Part shown: piece after piece, positions 37,602 through 47,612 of the stretch
How positions within the stretch are numbered: the stretch's first letter is position 1
How the letters are laid out: each line of letters begins with the position of its first letter
Assembly: GCF_011682145.1 (NCBI RefSeq)
Contig: NZ_WHJH01000023.1
Span: forward strand, 30,057 to 94,056
DNA length: 64,000 nucleotides
Direction: 5' to 3'
Source of the DNA: Massilia mucilaginosa
GTDB taxonomy: Bacteria > Pseudomonadota > Gammaproteobacteria > Burkholderiales > Burkholderiaceae_D
Notes under the pieces: generated by a model
The model's database searches: none
Seen by the model: the letters and a program-made list of their open reading frames with translations, nothing else
Told to the model about the DNA's origin: nothing
Translations under genes and position numbers: made by a program

Positions 37602-38513
37602 GTGTGCTTCCTCGGAACGGCATGCATTGGCTTGACGCGTCTGGCGTTCGTGCTTTTCGCCTTTGGCCTGGCGACGCCGACGTTGGCGACGGACCAATGT
37701 ATTAGGGTGTTCAGTGCAAAGGAACCCGCGGGCCGGCTGCATTTTATCAATCCGGATGACATGATCGCTTTTAATGCGCAGCTCGACCGCAATAACCGCT
37801 CCAACCGCCACGTGCATTCCATTGCCATTTTTAAGGACGACTCGAAGCAGGAAATAACCTATACGGTCCTCAACGGAACCGGTGAGCCTATTTATCGGGG
37901 CGCCCAGATTCACGAACTTGCCGAGGCCATCGACCATGCCACCACCACGGCCGGTGCAAAAAGTGTCTATGTCTCGCTGGCGGGGTTCTCGCCGAAGAAA
38001 GCAGCCGGCATGCAAGCGACCATGAATATGCAGTGGGCGCATCTGGATGCGAAACCCAAGCTGGTCATTCGCGTCCCTCCCAGCGACCAAGCCACCATTG
38101 ACATCGCATTGCCTCAGGAGTTCTTTCTTCCCAGTAGCGGTATCCACAAGGTCACCAAAGTCACTACGGCTGAACGGATGACGGGTCCCGGAAACAAAAA
38201 GTGGTACCGGGTGGTGGTCGAATTCATAGTTGAGATAAATGTCACATCAAAAAAAATCGCCCTGCGTTTCATGGTACGAACAAGGCGCATGCAGCAGCAA
38301 CTGGAACAGATCATGGTCACTCTCCGTCCGGATTGGCTGGCTAGCCATGCTAGTGCAGCCGAGGTGGTCAGCCAGGTGATGGTGCAGATGAAGAAAGCCA
38401 ATCCTAAAATGCACAGGGACGATTTCAAGGTGGAGATCCTGGACCAGATGGATGGAAACCGGTTTGTGGAAGAGAACTCCGAGACAGGACGCCCCTATGG
38501 CCGCCACGGATGA
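37602..38513 (+). CDS. Exported hypothetical protein, second gene of CHAT-like operon (303 aa)
   Basis: A 303-aa protein starting at GTG 37602, with a long signal peptide (about residues 1-30, ending TPTLA). The mature part has a mixed alpha/beta segment (about 90-150, containing KSVYVSLAGF) and a helical C-terminal part rich in Met, Gln and Lys. No family is recognised. Its 3' end overlaps the next gene by 17 bases, which supports coordinated translation. The start lies 3 bases after the upstream stop. Confidence 0.7.
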   Translation: MCFLGTACIGLTRLAFVLFAFGLATPTLATDQCIRVFSAKEPAGRLHFINPDDMIAFNAQLDRNNRSNRHVHSIAIFKDDSKQEITYTVLNGTGEPIYRGAQIHELAEAIDHATTTAGAKSVYVSLAGFSPKKAAGMQATMNMQWAHLDAKPKLVIRVPPSDQATIDIALPQEFFLPSSGIHKVTKVTTAERMTGPGNKKWYRVVVEFIVEINVTSKKIALRFMVRTRRMQQQLEQIMVTLRPDWLASHASAAEVVSQVMVQMKKANPKMHRDDFKVEILDQMDGNRFVEENSETGRPYGRHG

Positions 38514-39531
38514 GCGGGTTGTTCAATTAACCATGCCAGGGAATTGCACTTTTCTGGTAGGTCTACCCACCACCCGTGAAGGATTCAATGCCTCCCGAGC
38601 GCTCGACGGGCGCGGATACGCGACCAATTTTCTTGGTGGCTGGCCTCAATATCAAGTGCAGTTCGTCGACAATCTGCGGATGCTGTCGCACTTGGCCATG
38701 CGGCTGGGTATTGACTTCGTTGAGCAGACTGACTGCGGCGCCTTGCGTGCAGCATTCGACAACCCCGATCGACCGATTGTCATTCTGATGTCACACACGT
38801 CGCAGGGCGCATTCGAAATGAACGGAAAGCTAATTGATCAACGACAGATGCTCAACACGGTGCCTGTCGGCTTTTCTGGCGTGTTCGATATTTTTGCATG
38901 TGAACCGAATGAACTGGCCGAGGAATTAGTCTCTACCCGCCGTGATTGCCTAATTCGTTTCCTACCACGCAATGTGGATCCAATCTCCTGGTTAGTGTAT
39001 TTCCAGTCGGTGTTCAGGCTGCTGTACATAGGGCAGCACAGTTATCTGTCAGCGTCGGAAGCCGTAACCATTGCCCTCATCAACCATGCACGGAGACCCA
39101 TGAAACCTACTAAATCAATTTCTGATGCGATTTCAGCTTTCCTCACGGCAAACAACCAGCATTCTGCCCCGCACCAAGGTGAACCACCACCTATTGATCC
39201 ACGACATTCTGCGACGCTTCTTGACAGGTTTGACCACATTCAGAAATCAAACCGACTTAGCAAAACGCTTGCCATCGGGATTTTGGTCGGCACTTTCCTC
39301 GTCACCTTGTATTTCGCGTTTCTTTACCAAAACGACATCAAATCTGTCTCATTCATTTTGGGGGGGAACTTCTTATCGCTGCTGGTGATAGCGGGATGGC
39401 TGCGCAGGATCTGGCTGGAGGGTACTACCCTTGACATCCTGTGCGTTCTGCTGCAAAACCTTCCCCCCAGGGAAGCGGTGCAGGTACTTGCTACCTTTTA
39501 TAACGGTACGCTTGACCGCAGAGTAGGATAG
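38497..39531 (+). CDS. Membrane protein with CHAT/caspase-like domain (344 aa)
   Basis: Residues about 1-200 look like a caspase-fold CHAT-type peptidase domain. A hydrophobic strand leads to His100 (PIVILMSHTSQGAF), and a second to Cys135 (GVFDIFACEPNEL), the usual order and context of the His-Cys dyad. After a low-complexity linker (about 205-240) come two predicted transmembrane helices (about 258-277 and 284-301). RBS AGGAC lies before ATG 38497. The dyad and fold are read by eye; family membership is unproven. It may act as a protease anchored in the inner membrane, working with the two exported products of the operon. Confidence 0.6.
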   Translation: MAATDERVVQLTMPGNCTFLVGLPTTREGFNASRALDGRGYATNFLGGWPQYQVQFVDNLRMLSHLAMRLGIDFVEQTDCGALRAAFDNPDRPIVILMSHTSQGAFEMNGKLIDQRQMLNTVPVGFSGVFDIFACEPNELAEELVSTRRDCLIRFLPRNVDPISWLVYFQSVFRLLYIGQHSYLSASEAVTIALINHARRPMKPTKSISDAISAFLTANNQHSAPHQGEPPPIDPRHSATLLDRFDHIQKSNRLSKTLAIGILVGTFLVTLYFAFLYQNDIKSVSFILGGNFLSLLVIAGWLRRIWLEGTTLDILCVLLQNLPPREAVQVLATFYNGTLDRRVG

Positions 39532-40172
39532 TGTATTGGTAGGTCTACTGTCGGCAAACCCAAATAGCTCGCCTTCCTTCGGAGGAAGTGTGCCGATGTT
39601 ACATAGCGGATCCAACACATGCCCGTGCACGCGCGGTCCTGCGTAGAAATGCGCAAACTTTTCCAAAGTGACGGATCGTGCTGGCGGCTCGGCCGGGGAC
39701 TAGTCTAGTTCTTGGTAAGCTTGCGAATCGTAGAGCCGGAGAACAAGTCCAAAGCAAAGAAAAAAATGTCAACTTATAAATTGTTGCAAAGACGCAAATT
39801 AGATAAATCAAAAATTTCTTGTGGCGAAAATAATATGAATTTCTCGTACTATAAGGATTCCAGTGGTAATCAAAAATCACTATTTTGCAATTCCTCCAGG
39901 ACATTGACGGGAGAAAGAAACCGTCGCTTGGCGACCGTTCAGTGGTCAGGGCGATAATTCGTTAACATTGATCGGCGGACCGCTTTCACAAGAGTATGAG
40001 GAACCTGCCCCGCGAAAATACTCCAGATTTGAAAGTATTTTCTTCGGAGATACATAAGATGTTGATTATCTTTCCCGGCAGTCCGATCCGCGCTAGGAGA
40101 TAGACTTTTTCTCATAGCGCGTTGATTAATCTTGGTAATTCTTAAGGCCGCAAACGGCTTAGAGAGGGCACA
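39532..40172. other. AT-rich region upstream of the Tc toxin genes
   Basis: A 641-base stretch without a convincing gene. A perfect 6-bp hairpin with a TCGG loop lies at 39573-39588 (CTTCCT/AGGAAG) shortly after the CHAT-like gene, but it has no T-tract. From about 39700 to 39960 the sequence is unusually AT-rich and may hold the toxin promoter; no clear -35/-10 pair stands out. Short open frames here lack supporting features. Confidence 0.45.
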
Positions 40173-43100
40173 GTGGAGCCAGCTTCCCAGGAGGTCAGAA
40201 CCGCTAGCAAGAACGGCCCCGACGTGGCCACCCCAAAAAAAACACCATCCTCGATAGCAAAAGCGTTCCCGTCCAGCAACGCACCGGTGACACCTTCCAT
40301 TCAAGCGCCCACAGGCGGGGGAGCACTGCGCTCCGTAGGCGAGAAATTCAACACCAATGCCGCAACAGGAGCAGCCTCCCTGTCGATTCCCTTGCCGTTG
40401 ACGCCGGGGCGCAGCGGCCTTACGCCCGCGCTTGAACTACGCTACGACACAGGAACGGGCAACAGCGTTTTTGGGATTGGATGGCAGCTCACAACGGCGG
40501 CAATCACACGCAAGACCGATCGCGGACTCCCGAGCTACGATGACGCGGAAGAAAGCGACGTGTTTATCCTTGTCGGCGCAGAAGACCTCGTTCCGGCGCA
40601 GCGGCGCGACAGTTCGGGCGCCGACGCTCCGGACGAGATCGACGTCGACGGATTCCGGGTCAAACGCTATCGGCCCCGTGTCGAGGGCTTGTTCGCTCGG
40701 ATAGAACGGTGGACCCGTACAGCGGACGCCGCTACGCATTGGCGAGTAACCACACGCGACAACATAACCAGTATCTATGGCTGGACCGGATTGGCCAGAA
40801 TCGAAGATCCTACCAATCCCCTGCACGTATTTTCCTGGCTGCTTGAAGAGACGCGCGATGACCTAGGGAATGTCGTCCATTACGGCTTTGTTGCAGAAGA
40901 CGCGAGCCGAATTGATGCCGGCGCCATCAGTGAACTGTCGCGTTTCGTTCCAGCAGCGGATGGACAACAGCGCTTCTTGGCCAACGCGCAGCGCTACCTG
41001 AGGTCGGTGAGCTATTCGAATGCGACTGCGCTCGATACGTCCATGGGCTCGCATTTCGTGCCCCTGACCAACCCCGAGAAGCACGATTTTCTGTTCCGTG
41101 CCGTCTTGCGCTACGGTGAAACGGAGGATCTTCCCTGGCCGGTGCGCCAAGACCCTTTCAGTACCTGCAAGCCAGGTTTCGAGTTGCGTACCTACCGCTT
41201 GTGCCATGAAGTCGTCATGTTGCACCGCTTCGCCACACTTGGTGCCGGCTGGGTGCCGGTCAGGACGCTGGCGTTCGCATACGATCAATCGCCAGCGCTG
41301 ACGCGTCTGGCCAGCGTCAGCCTGACGGGCAGCATCGCAGATGCCGCCGCAGACTTGAGCCAGGATGAGAACGCGCTGCCGCCACTCGAGTTCAGCTATT
41401 CAGCAGGGGCGCTTGGCCACGCTTTCAAACGTTTTCCCGCAGCCGCGCTGGAAGGAATGCCCTCCGGTCCCTCCGGCGCGGCTGCGCGCTGGGTCGATCT
41501 CGATGGCGAGGGCCTGCCCGGCATGCTATGGGCGGGCGATAGCGGCTGGTACTACAAGGCTAATCTGTCGGGACGCACTACGCCTGGAATGGCCGCCGGC
41601 GACCAGGTTACCATGAGCGGCCCCATGCCGCAGCGCAGCTTGCCGGTGCCCTCATCGCTGGACCAGCGTCAGCTCACCGATCTAGACGGCGACGGTCGCC
41701 TGGACATGGTGAAGTTCAGCCCGCCCGGCGCCGGCGCGTTCGCCCGTACCGAGGCCGGGGGCTGGGACCAGTTCCGGCCCATGCCCAATGCGTTGCACAT
41801 CAACTGGAGCGATCCCAACTTGCGCATGGTCGATCTCGATTGCGACGGCCTGGCAGATGTGTTGCTTGCGCAGGCTGACCGTCTGCTCTGGTACCGATCG
41901 CGCGGGCCTCTGGGATTTCACCCGGCGCAATGCGTGCGCCTGCCCGCCGACGAAGAACGCGGACCGAACGTGCTGTTCAACGATGCCGGCAACGGCATCT
42001 TCCTTGCCGATATGACCGGAGATGGCCTGGCGGACCTGGTACGCGTCAGGCACGCCAGCGTGGTCTATTGGCCGGGCCTTGGACGCGGACGGTTCGGGCC
42101 GAAAGTGACCATGGGGGGATTCGCGCCGTGCGACACCGCCGACGGATTCGACGCGCGCCGCCTGCGGCTGGGCGATGTCGATGGGTCCGGAACAATCGAC
42201 CTTCTGTACATCACCTCATCGGGCGTGCGCATGTACGCGAACCAGGCGGGCAATCGCTTCGCCGCCCCGGTCATGCTGGAAGGATTCCCGAAGCTCGACG
42301 CCACCACATCGGTCGATGTGATGGACTTGTTTGGGCGCGGCACCGCGTGCCTGGTCTGGTCTGCTTTCCACACAGGCGGCAATTCTGCGCCAGTGGGCTA
42401 TCTCGACCTTATGCCGGACGGAAAGCCGCACCTGTTGAATCGGATTGTCAACAACTACGGAGGCGAGACCCGTATCGAGTATGCCCCCTCGACATATTTC
42501 TACCTTAAGGACAAGCTGACCGGCATGCCATGGCTGACGCGGCTCCCATTTCCGGTGCAATGCGTCAGGCGAACCGAGCACATCGACCACATTGCGCAGA
42601 CCAGGCTCACGCGCAGCTATGTCTACCACCATGGTTATTACGATGGCCACGAACGCGAGTTCCGGGGTTTCGCCAGGGTCGACCAGCGCGACGCGGAAGT
42701 GTTCAGCCTGAACGACACCGAGGCTGCCGCCTGCGAGGGAACAAGCGGCGCACCCGGCCAGCCTGCGGTTGAAACGCGTACCTGGTTCCACACGGGCGCC
42801 TGGCTTGAGTGCGATGTGCTCGAGTTGCGCCTGGCACGCGAGTACTTCAATGGCGATGCGCAGGCCCGCCCGCTGCCAGATACGTTGATGCCGGCCTCTC
42901 TTTCGATTCCGGAGCAGCGCGAGGCCGCGCGCGCCTTACGGGGAACCAAACTGCGCGAAGAGATCTACTCGCTCGATTGTTCCGAAAAACAGGCTTTGCC
43001 ATACAGTGTTACCGAATCGCGTCATGCGGTTCAGCTAATCCAAGCCAAGGGGAGTGCGCAACACGCCGTGTTCCAGTCCTACCTTGCCGAGTCGGTCAGC

Positions 43101-46100
43101 TATGTCTATGAACGCAATCCGGCCGATCCGCGCGTCAGTCATGCATTGACATTGAAGATCGACGAATTCGGCAACGTGCTCGAGTCGGCTGCGGTGGCCT
43201 ATCCGCGCCGCTCGGCGGTGGAGCCGGAACAGCTGGCGCTCCTGTGCACAGTGACGCAGGCCCGGGTAAGCAATAGGGCAGACCAGGCCAAGTGGCGGCG
43301 CATAGGCGTTCCGATCGCCACACGCAGCTCGGAATTGACAGGCATGCGTGCGCCGGCGGGCGGGGCGCTGTTTTCCTGCACCGAGCTCGCCGATGCCTTT
43401 GCCGCTGCCACGGAGATTTCGTACGAACAGAAAGCCAATGGAATGGGCGCCGAACGGCGGACCCTGAAGGTGCAGGCTACCCGCTACTACGCGGACGACC
43501 TGGGCTCGGTCCTCCCACTTGGCCAGGCAGGACGGCGCGCGCTGCCGCACTGTGCCTACGCCCTGGCTTTTAGCGCCGACATCATCGGCGGCATTTATGG
43601 CGCTGTCCGCGCCGGCGGCCTGCCGTTCGCCGAGGGCGGCTATGTAGGCGGCAGCGCCATTGGCGCCGACGCCTGGATTCCATCGGCCAGCTACTGGACG
43701 CCGTCCCCGACACTGACGCACGATGCTGCTAAATTCTATGTGCCGTCAGGTTCGACCGATCCCTGGGGCAATGAAACCTGTGTCACTCACGATATGTACT
43801 GCCTGAATGTGAGCAGTGTGCTCGATGCGCTCGGCAAGCAGACGGTCGCGCAGTACCACTATGGCGCCATGCTCCCCAGCAGGATTGTCGATCCGAATGG
43901 CGACGCAACGGAGTACGCATTCAATCCGCTCGGCCTGGTTGTAAAGACCGCGCGCGTGGGACGCAATGGCGATGGCGACACCCTGGACGCACCCACGACC
44001 AGCATGCGCTACGAATGGCTGCGGTGGTCGCAAGCGGCAGGCCGGCTGGGCATGACCGGGGCGCGTGCCCATCCGGCGCGCGTGCGCAGCGCCATTCGTG
44101 AGAAGCACGGGGCTGCACGGATGCAGGAACAACTGGTGTATAGCGACGGTTCCGGGCGCGAGATCATGACGAAGATGCTGGCCGCGGCGGGGCCGGTGCC
44201 GGATGTGGTCGATGGCCGGCTGGTGCGGGATCTGGATGGCCGGCCGGCCATGCGTGATTCTGACACGCGCTGGATAGGCAGCGGCCGCGTGATTCATGAC
44301 AACAAGGGCAACCCGGTCAAGCAATACGAGCCCTTCTTTTCGGACCGGGAGGAATTCGAGACGGAGCAGGAATTGGTTGAATGGGGCGTCACGCCCGTGT
44401 TGCATTACGACCCGCTGGGCCGGCCGCTGCGGGTACTGCATCCGGACGGCAGCTGGGCCTGGACCGAGTTCGATCCGTGGCAAGTGCGTGTCTGGGACCG
44501 CAACGACACTATTGCGCGTCATGCAACCATCGCCGATGCGGAATCGGAGTGGATCCAGCGCGCGCGCAAAAGTGCGTACAAGCCGCTGCGCCGCGCCGGC
44601 GAACTGGCGCTCAAACACCGCGCCACCCCGGCAGTCATGCAATTGGATACGCTTGGGCGCACCTTCCTGCACAGTGCCGACAACGGCGCGCAAGGCTTGG
44701 TTACGACCAGAAGCGCCTTCGACATCGAAGGGCGTACGCTGTCCGTGATGGACCCATTGGGGCGGGAGGCCGCGCGGTCTCGTTACGATATGGCCGACCG
44801 CCCATTACAGGCTATGCACATGGATTCAGGAACGCAGCTTTCGTTTCCTGACTGTGCAGGACAGCCATTGGAAAACTGGAGTGCGCGCGGCTACCGAACC
44901 ACACGCCAGTATGATGCGGTGCGCCGGCCCACACACGTATATGTTGAAACGCCGGAATCGGAGATGGCGGCGGCCCGGCCGGCCCCGGCGGGGCAGCGTC
45001 CGCCCGGGAACTGGCTGACCAATTTGTTCCAAGCGGACGATGCGCGCCAGGCAATACCAGTCGTAGCGGCGCGCCGGCGGCTTGCTTCGCGCATGTATTA
45101 CGGCGAAGACCGCAAGGACCGCAAGGCCGCGCGCACCGCGCGCCAGCTCGGCCAGGTGATTGCCGTGTATGACGGCGCCGGCCTGCTCGAATGCGACCGC
45201 TACGACCTCAATGGCAATGTGGAAGTGCTGCGCCGCAGCCTGGCACGCGAAGACTGGCGCGAGCCGGACTGGGCACGGCTTGCCGATATTACAGACTCGG
45301 CTGCGGCCGACAGCGCAGCGCAAGCCTTGCTCCAGCGCGGCTTCCTAGAATCGCAGCAGCGCCACGACGCGCTTGGCCGCCAGGTCGAGCAAACGACGCC
45401 GGACCGTTCGCGCATCACGACCAGCTTTGACGTCGCAGGGAACGTCGAGTCGATTTATTTGCAGCAGCCTGGCACGGCCGAGGCGGAGGCGATGCTACGT
45501 TCCGCGCAGCGCAATGCAAGGGGCCAGGTCGAGCGCTGCGAGGCAGGCAACGGTGTCGTCACGACCTACGAATACGAACCCGATACCTTCCGCCTGCATC
45601 GAATCCGCTCGGTGCGTAGCGCTGGTGCGACCCTGTTGCAAGACCTGCGCTATACCTACGACCCGGAAGGCAATACAACCGAGGTCGAGGACGGGTGCGA
45701 AGGGAGTGAATTTTTCAACGGCGCGGTCGTCGCTGGCGGCGGGCAGTACAGCTTCGACGCGCTGTATCAGATCGTGCAGTCGAGCGGCCGCGAGCACCCG
45801 GGTGCGCCGTATGAACATGCCGATCCCTTAAAGGATCAGCGTCCCGCCGCGACCGACATGCAGGCCTTGCAGCGGTACACCGAGAGCTATACCTACGACG
45901 CTGCCGGTAACCTGCAGGAAATGGCGCACAAGGCCGGCGCGGGCGGGGGATGGACCAGGCACTACAGCTACGACCGCGACAGCAACAGGCTGCTAGCAAC
46001 CCGCGTCTCGCAATCCCAGGAAGTCCAGTACCTTCACGATGCTGCGGGGAACATGGTCTCAATGCCGCACCTGAAAAGCATGGCATGGAATCACGCAGAG

Positions 46101-47504
46101 CAACTTGTTGCGGCCGATTTGGAGGGTGGGGGAGAGGTGTTTTTCAGGTACGGCGCTGGCGGCGAGCGGGTGCGCAAGGTGCACCAGCATGGGATGACCG
46201 TCGACGAGACCATTTATTTCGGCGGCTTCGAGATCCACCGGCGTCGTGGCGGGCCGGACGGCGACATCGAATATGAGCGCGAAACGATCGCCGTGATGGA
46301 CGGCGCGCGCTGTATTGCGCGCTTCGAGACGAGGACCTTCGACGACGGCGAAGCGATCCTGCGCCGCGCGGGCATGGCGCGCTACCAATTGAGCGACCGG
46401 CTGCAGTCGTCAGGTGTGGAGCTGGACGAGCGGGGCAGGGTGATCAGCTACGAGGAATACCACGCCTATGGCAGCACGGCGTTCAAGTCCGAGCCGCGCA
46501 GTGATACGTTCAGCCGCAAGCGCTATCGCTACACGGGGGCCGAGCGGGACGAGGAAACCAAGCTCGATTTCCGATCGGCGCGCTACTACGCGGCGTGGCT
46601 GGGCAGATGGACGGCTGCTGATCCGGCTGGGGCGACCGACGGGCTTAATCTTTACCGCTATGTCGGCGGCAGGCCGACCCATATGGTGGATGGAAGCGGG
46701 TTGGCGGGGCAGGTGACTGAGCCGCTGTGTACCGCAGATGATCCCACTGGTCAGAATTCTCCGCGGCCCACGGGCGATCCGGCAGCCGTTGAAAAAACGG
46801 CGGCTCGTTACATTGACATCGGGCTGATGCTAGCAACAGGGGTTGCCGGATTTGCCCTTGCCGGCACGTTGCTGGTACCGCCTGAACCGCTCTCGAAGGT
46901 TGCAGCTGGTGCTGTCGCTGTGTATTCAGCCGATCAGATAAGCACAGCGTTCCGAGAACTGTACACCGCGGAAATTCAACCCACTCTGTTGGAGAGCATC
47001 GTGGCTGACGTTGCCGTAGAAGCCGGCATGGATCGTGAGTCCGCAATAAAACTTGGCGCGAATACTGATTTCGCTGCCGCACTTGCGATTAGCTTGCCGT
47101 GGTCAGCAATGAGTTCAGTGGCGATAAGGGGCCTGGCAATTGCAGAAGATGTCGTCAAGGGTGGGCGAGATGTGGTCAAAGGTGTGCGGATACGACAATT
47201 GCCAAAATTCAAGTCCGCGATAATAGAGGCGGAGAATATCACTACGGTTAAGGATACGCAATCCTCCATACCACGCGGACTTCATGAGCAGTTAACGTGG
47301 AAAGAGGTGTTAGCCGATCCTTCGAAAGGAAATGTTTTGGATCTGGCGAAAGATGCACGCTATCCATTGGACTTGGGGTTCATGAAAATGGAGAGGACTC
47401 ATATCATGTTAAATGGAGAAAAAATTCAGATCCACTATCAGTACAACAGCTGGACAAAAAAACCTTACGACATGAAAGTCAATTCGATGCCGTATCTGTT
47501 TTGA
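40173..47504 (+). CDS. Tc toxin TcB-TcC fusion (SpvB-TcdB-Rhs) with C-terminal effector
   Basis: A 2443-aa protein. Residues about 50-350 form an SpvB domain (GEKFNTNAATGAASLSIPLP). About 450-720 carry FG-GAP/VCBS beta-propeller repeats (DLDGDGRLDMV, DLDCDGLADVL, DVDGSGTIDLL). TcdB middle domains follow to about 1200, then Rhs/YD repeats. The Rhs-associated core is near 2140-2177 (YRYTGAERDEETKLDFRSAR, then DGLNLYRYVGG), ending at Leu2177 of DGSGL, where Tc and Rhs proteins self-cleave. The last 266 residues are the variable effector: a hydrophobic alpha-helical part, then about 100 residues ending MPYLF. TcB and TcC are usually two genes. Start GTG 40173 follows AGAGAGG. Confidence 0.9.
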   Translation: MEPASQEVRTASKNGPDVATPKKTPSSIAKAFPSSNAPVTPSIQAPTGGGALRSVGEKFNTNAATGAASLSIPLPLTPGRSGLTPALELRYDTGTGNSVFGIGWQLTTAAITRKTDRGLPSYDDAEESDVFILVGAEDLVPAQRRDSSGADAPDEIDVDGFRVKRYRPRVEGLFARIERWTRTADAATHWRVTTRDNITSIYGWTGLARIEDPTNPLHVFSWLLEETRDDLGNVVHYGFVAEDASRIDAGAISELSRFVPAADGQQRFLANAQRYLRSVSYSNATALDTSMGSHFVPLTNPEKHDFLFRAVLRYGETEDLPWPVRQDPFSTCKPGFELRTYRLCHEVVMLHRFATLGAGWVPVRTLAFAYDQSPALTRLASVSLTGSIADAAADLSQDENALPPLEFSYSAGALGHAFKRFPAAALEGMPSGPSGAAARWVDLDGEGLPGMLWAGDSGWYYKANLSGRTTPGMAAGDQVTMSGPMPQRSLPVPSSLDQRQLTDLDGDGRLDMVKFSPPGAGAFARTEAGGWDQFRPMPNALHINWSDPNLRMVDLDCDGLADVLLAQADRLLWYRSRGPLGFHPAQCVRLPADEERGPNVLFNDAGNGIFLADMTGDGLADLVRVRHASVVYWPGLGRGRFGPKVTMGGFAPCDTADGFDARRLRLGDVDGSGTIDLLYITSSGVRMYANQAGNRFAAPVMLEGFPKLDATTSVDVMDLFGRGTACLVWSAFHTGGNSAPVGYLDLMPDGKPHLLNRIVNNYGGETRIEYAPSTYFYLKDKLTGMPWLTRLPFPVQCVRRTEHIDHIAQTRLTRSYVYHHGYYDGHEREFRGFARVDQRDAEVFSLNDTEAAACEGTSGAPGQPAVETRTWFHTGAWLECDVLELRLAREYFNGDAQARPLPDTLMPASLSIPEQREAARALRGTKLREEIYSLDCSEKQALPYSVTESRHAVQLIQAKGSAQHAVFQSYLAESVSYVYERNPADPRVSHALTLKIDEFGNVLESAAVAYPRRSAVEPEQLALLCTVTQARVSNRADQAKWRRIGVPIATRSSELTGMRAPAGGALFSCTELADAFAAATEISYEQKANGMGAERRTLKVQATRYYADDLGSVLPLGQAGRRALPHCAYALAFSADIIGGIYGAVRAGGLPFAEGGYVGGSAIGADAWIPSASYWTPSPTLTHDAAKFYVPSGSTDPWGNETCVTHDMYCLNVSSVLDALGKQTVAQYHYGAMLPSRIVDPNGDATEYAFNPLGLVVKTARVGRNGDGDTLDAPTTSMRYEWLRWSQAAGRLGMTGARAHPARVRSAIREKHGAARMQEQLVYSDGSGREIMTKMLAAAGPVPDVVDGRLVRDLDGRPAMRDSDTRWIGSGRVIHDNKGNPVKQYEPFFSDREEFETEQELVEWGVTPVLHYDPLGRPLRVLHPDGSWAWTEFDPWQVRVWDRNDTIARHATIADAESEWIQRARKSAYKPLRRAGELALKHRATPAVMQLDTLGRTFLHSADNGAQGLVTTRSAFDIEGRTLSVMDPLGREAARSRYDMADRPLQAMHMDSGTQLSFPDCAGQPLENWSARGYRTTRQYDAVRRPTHVYVETPESEMAAARPAPAGQRPPGNWLTNLFQADDARQAIPVVAARRRLASRMYYGEDRKDRKAARTARQLGQVIAVYDGAGLLECDRYDLNGNVEVLRRSLAREDWREPDWARLADITDSAAADSAAQALLQRGFLESQQRHDALGRQVEQTTPDRSRITTSFDVAGNVESIYLQQPGTAEAEAMLRSAQRNARGQVERCEAGNGVVTTYEYEPDTFRLHRIRSVRSAGATLLQDLRYTYDPEGNTTEVEDGCEGSEFFNGAVVAGGGQYSFDALYQIVQSSGREHPGAPYEHADPLKDQRPAATDMQALQRYTESYTYDAAGNLQEMAHKAGAGGGWTRHYSYDRDSNRLLATRVSQSQEVQYLHDAAGNMVSMPHLKSMAWNHAEQLVAADLEGGGEVFFRYGAGGERVRKVHQHGMTVDETIYFGGFEIHRRRGGPDGDIEYERETIAVMDGARCIARFETRTFDDGEAILRRAGMARYQLSDRLQSSGVELDERGRVISYEEYHAYGSTAFKSEPRSDTFSRKRYRYTGAERDEETKLDFRSARYYAAWLGRWTAADPAGATDGLNLYRYVGGRPTHMVDGSGLAGQVTEPLCTADDPTGQNSPRPTGDPAAVEKTAARYIDIGLMLATGVAGFALAGTLLVPPEPLSKVAAGAVAVYSADQISTAFRELYTAEIQPTLLESIVADVAVEAGMDRESAIKLGANTDFAAALAISLPWSAMSSVAIRGLAIAEDVVKGGRDVVKGVRIRQLPKFKSAIIEAENITTVKDTQSSIPRGLHEQLTWKEVLADPSKGNVLDLAKDARYPLDLGFMKMERTHIMLNGEKIQIHYQYNSWTKKPYDMKVNSMPYLF

Positions 47505-47612
47505 CGGATTCAACTTTTGCCAGTCCGAATGCCTCCAAGTCATCCGAATTTAAGATGATGTACCTGCAATCGGTCGCATCGTATATCTGCACACTACCTT
47601 TGGAGAAAAGCA

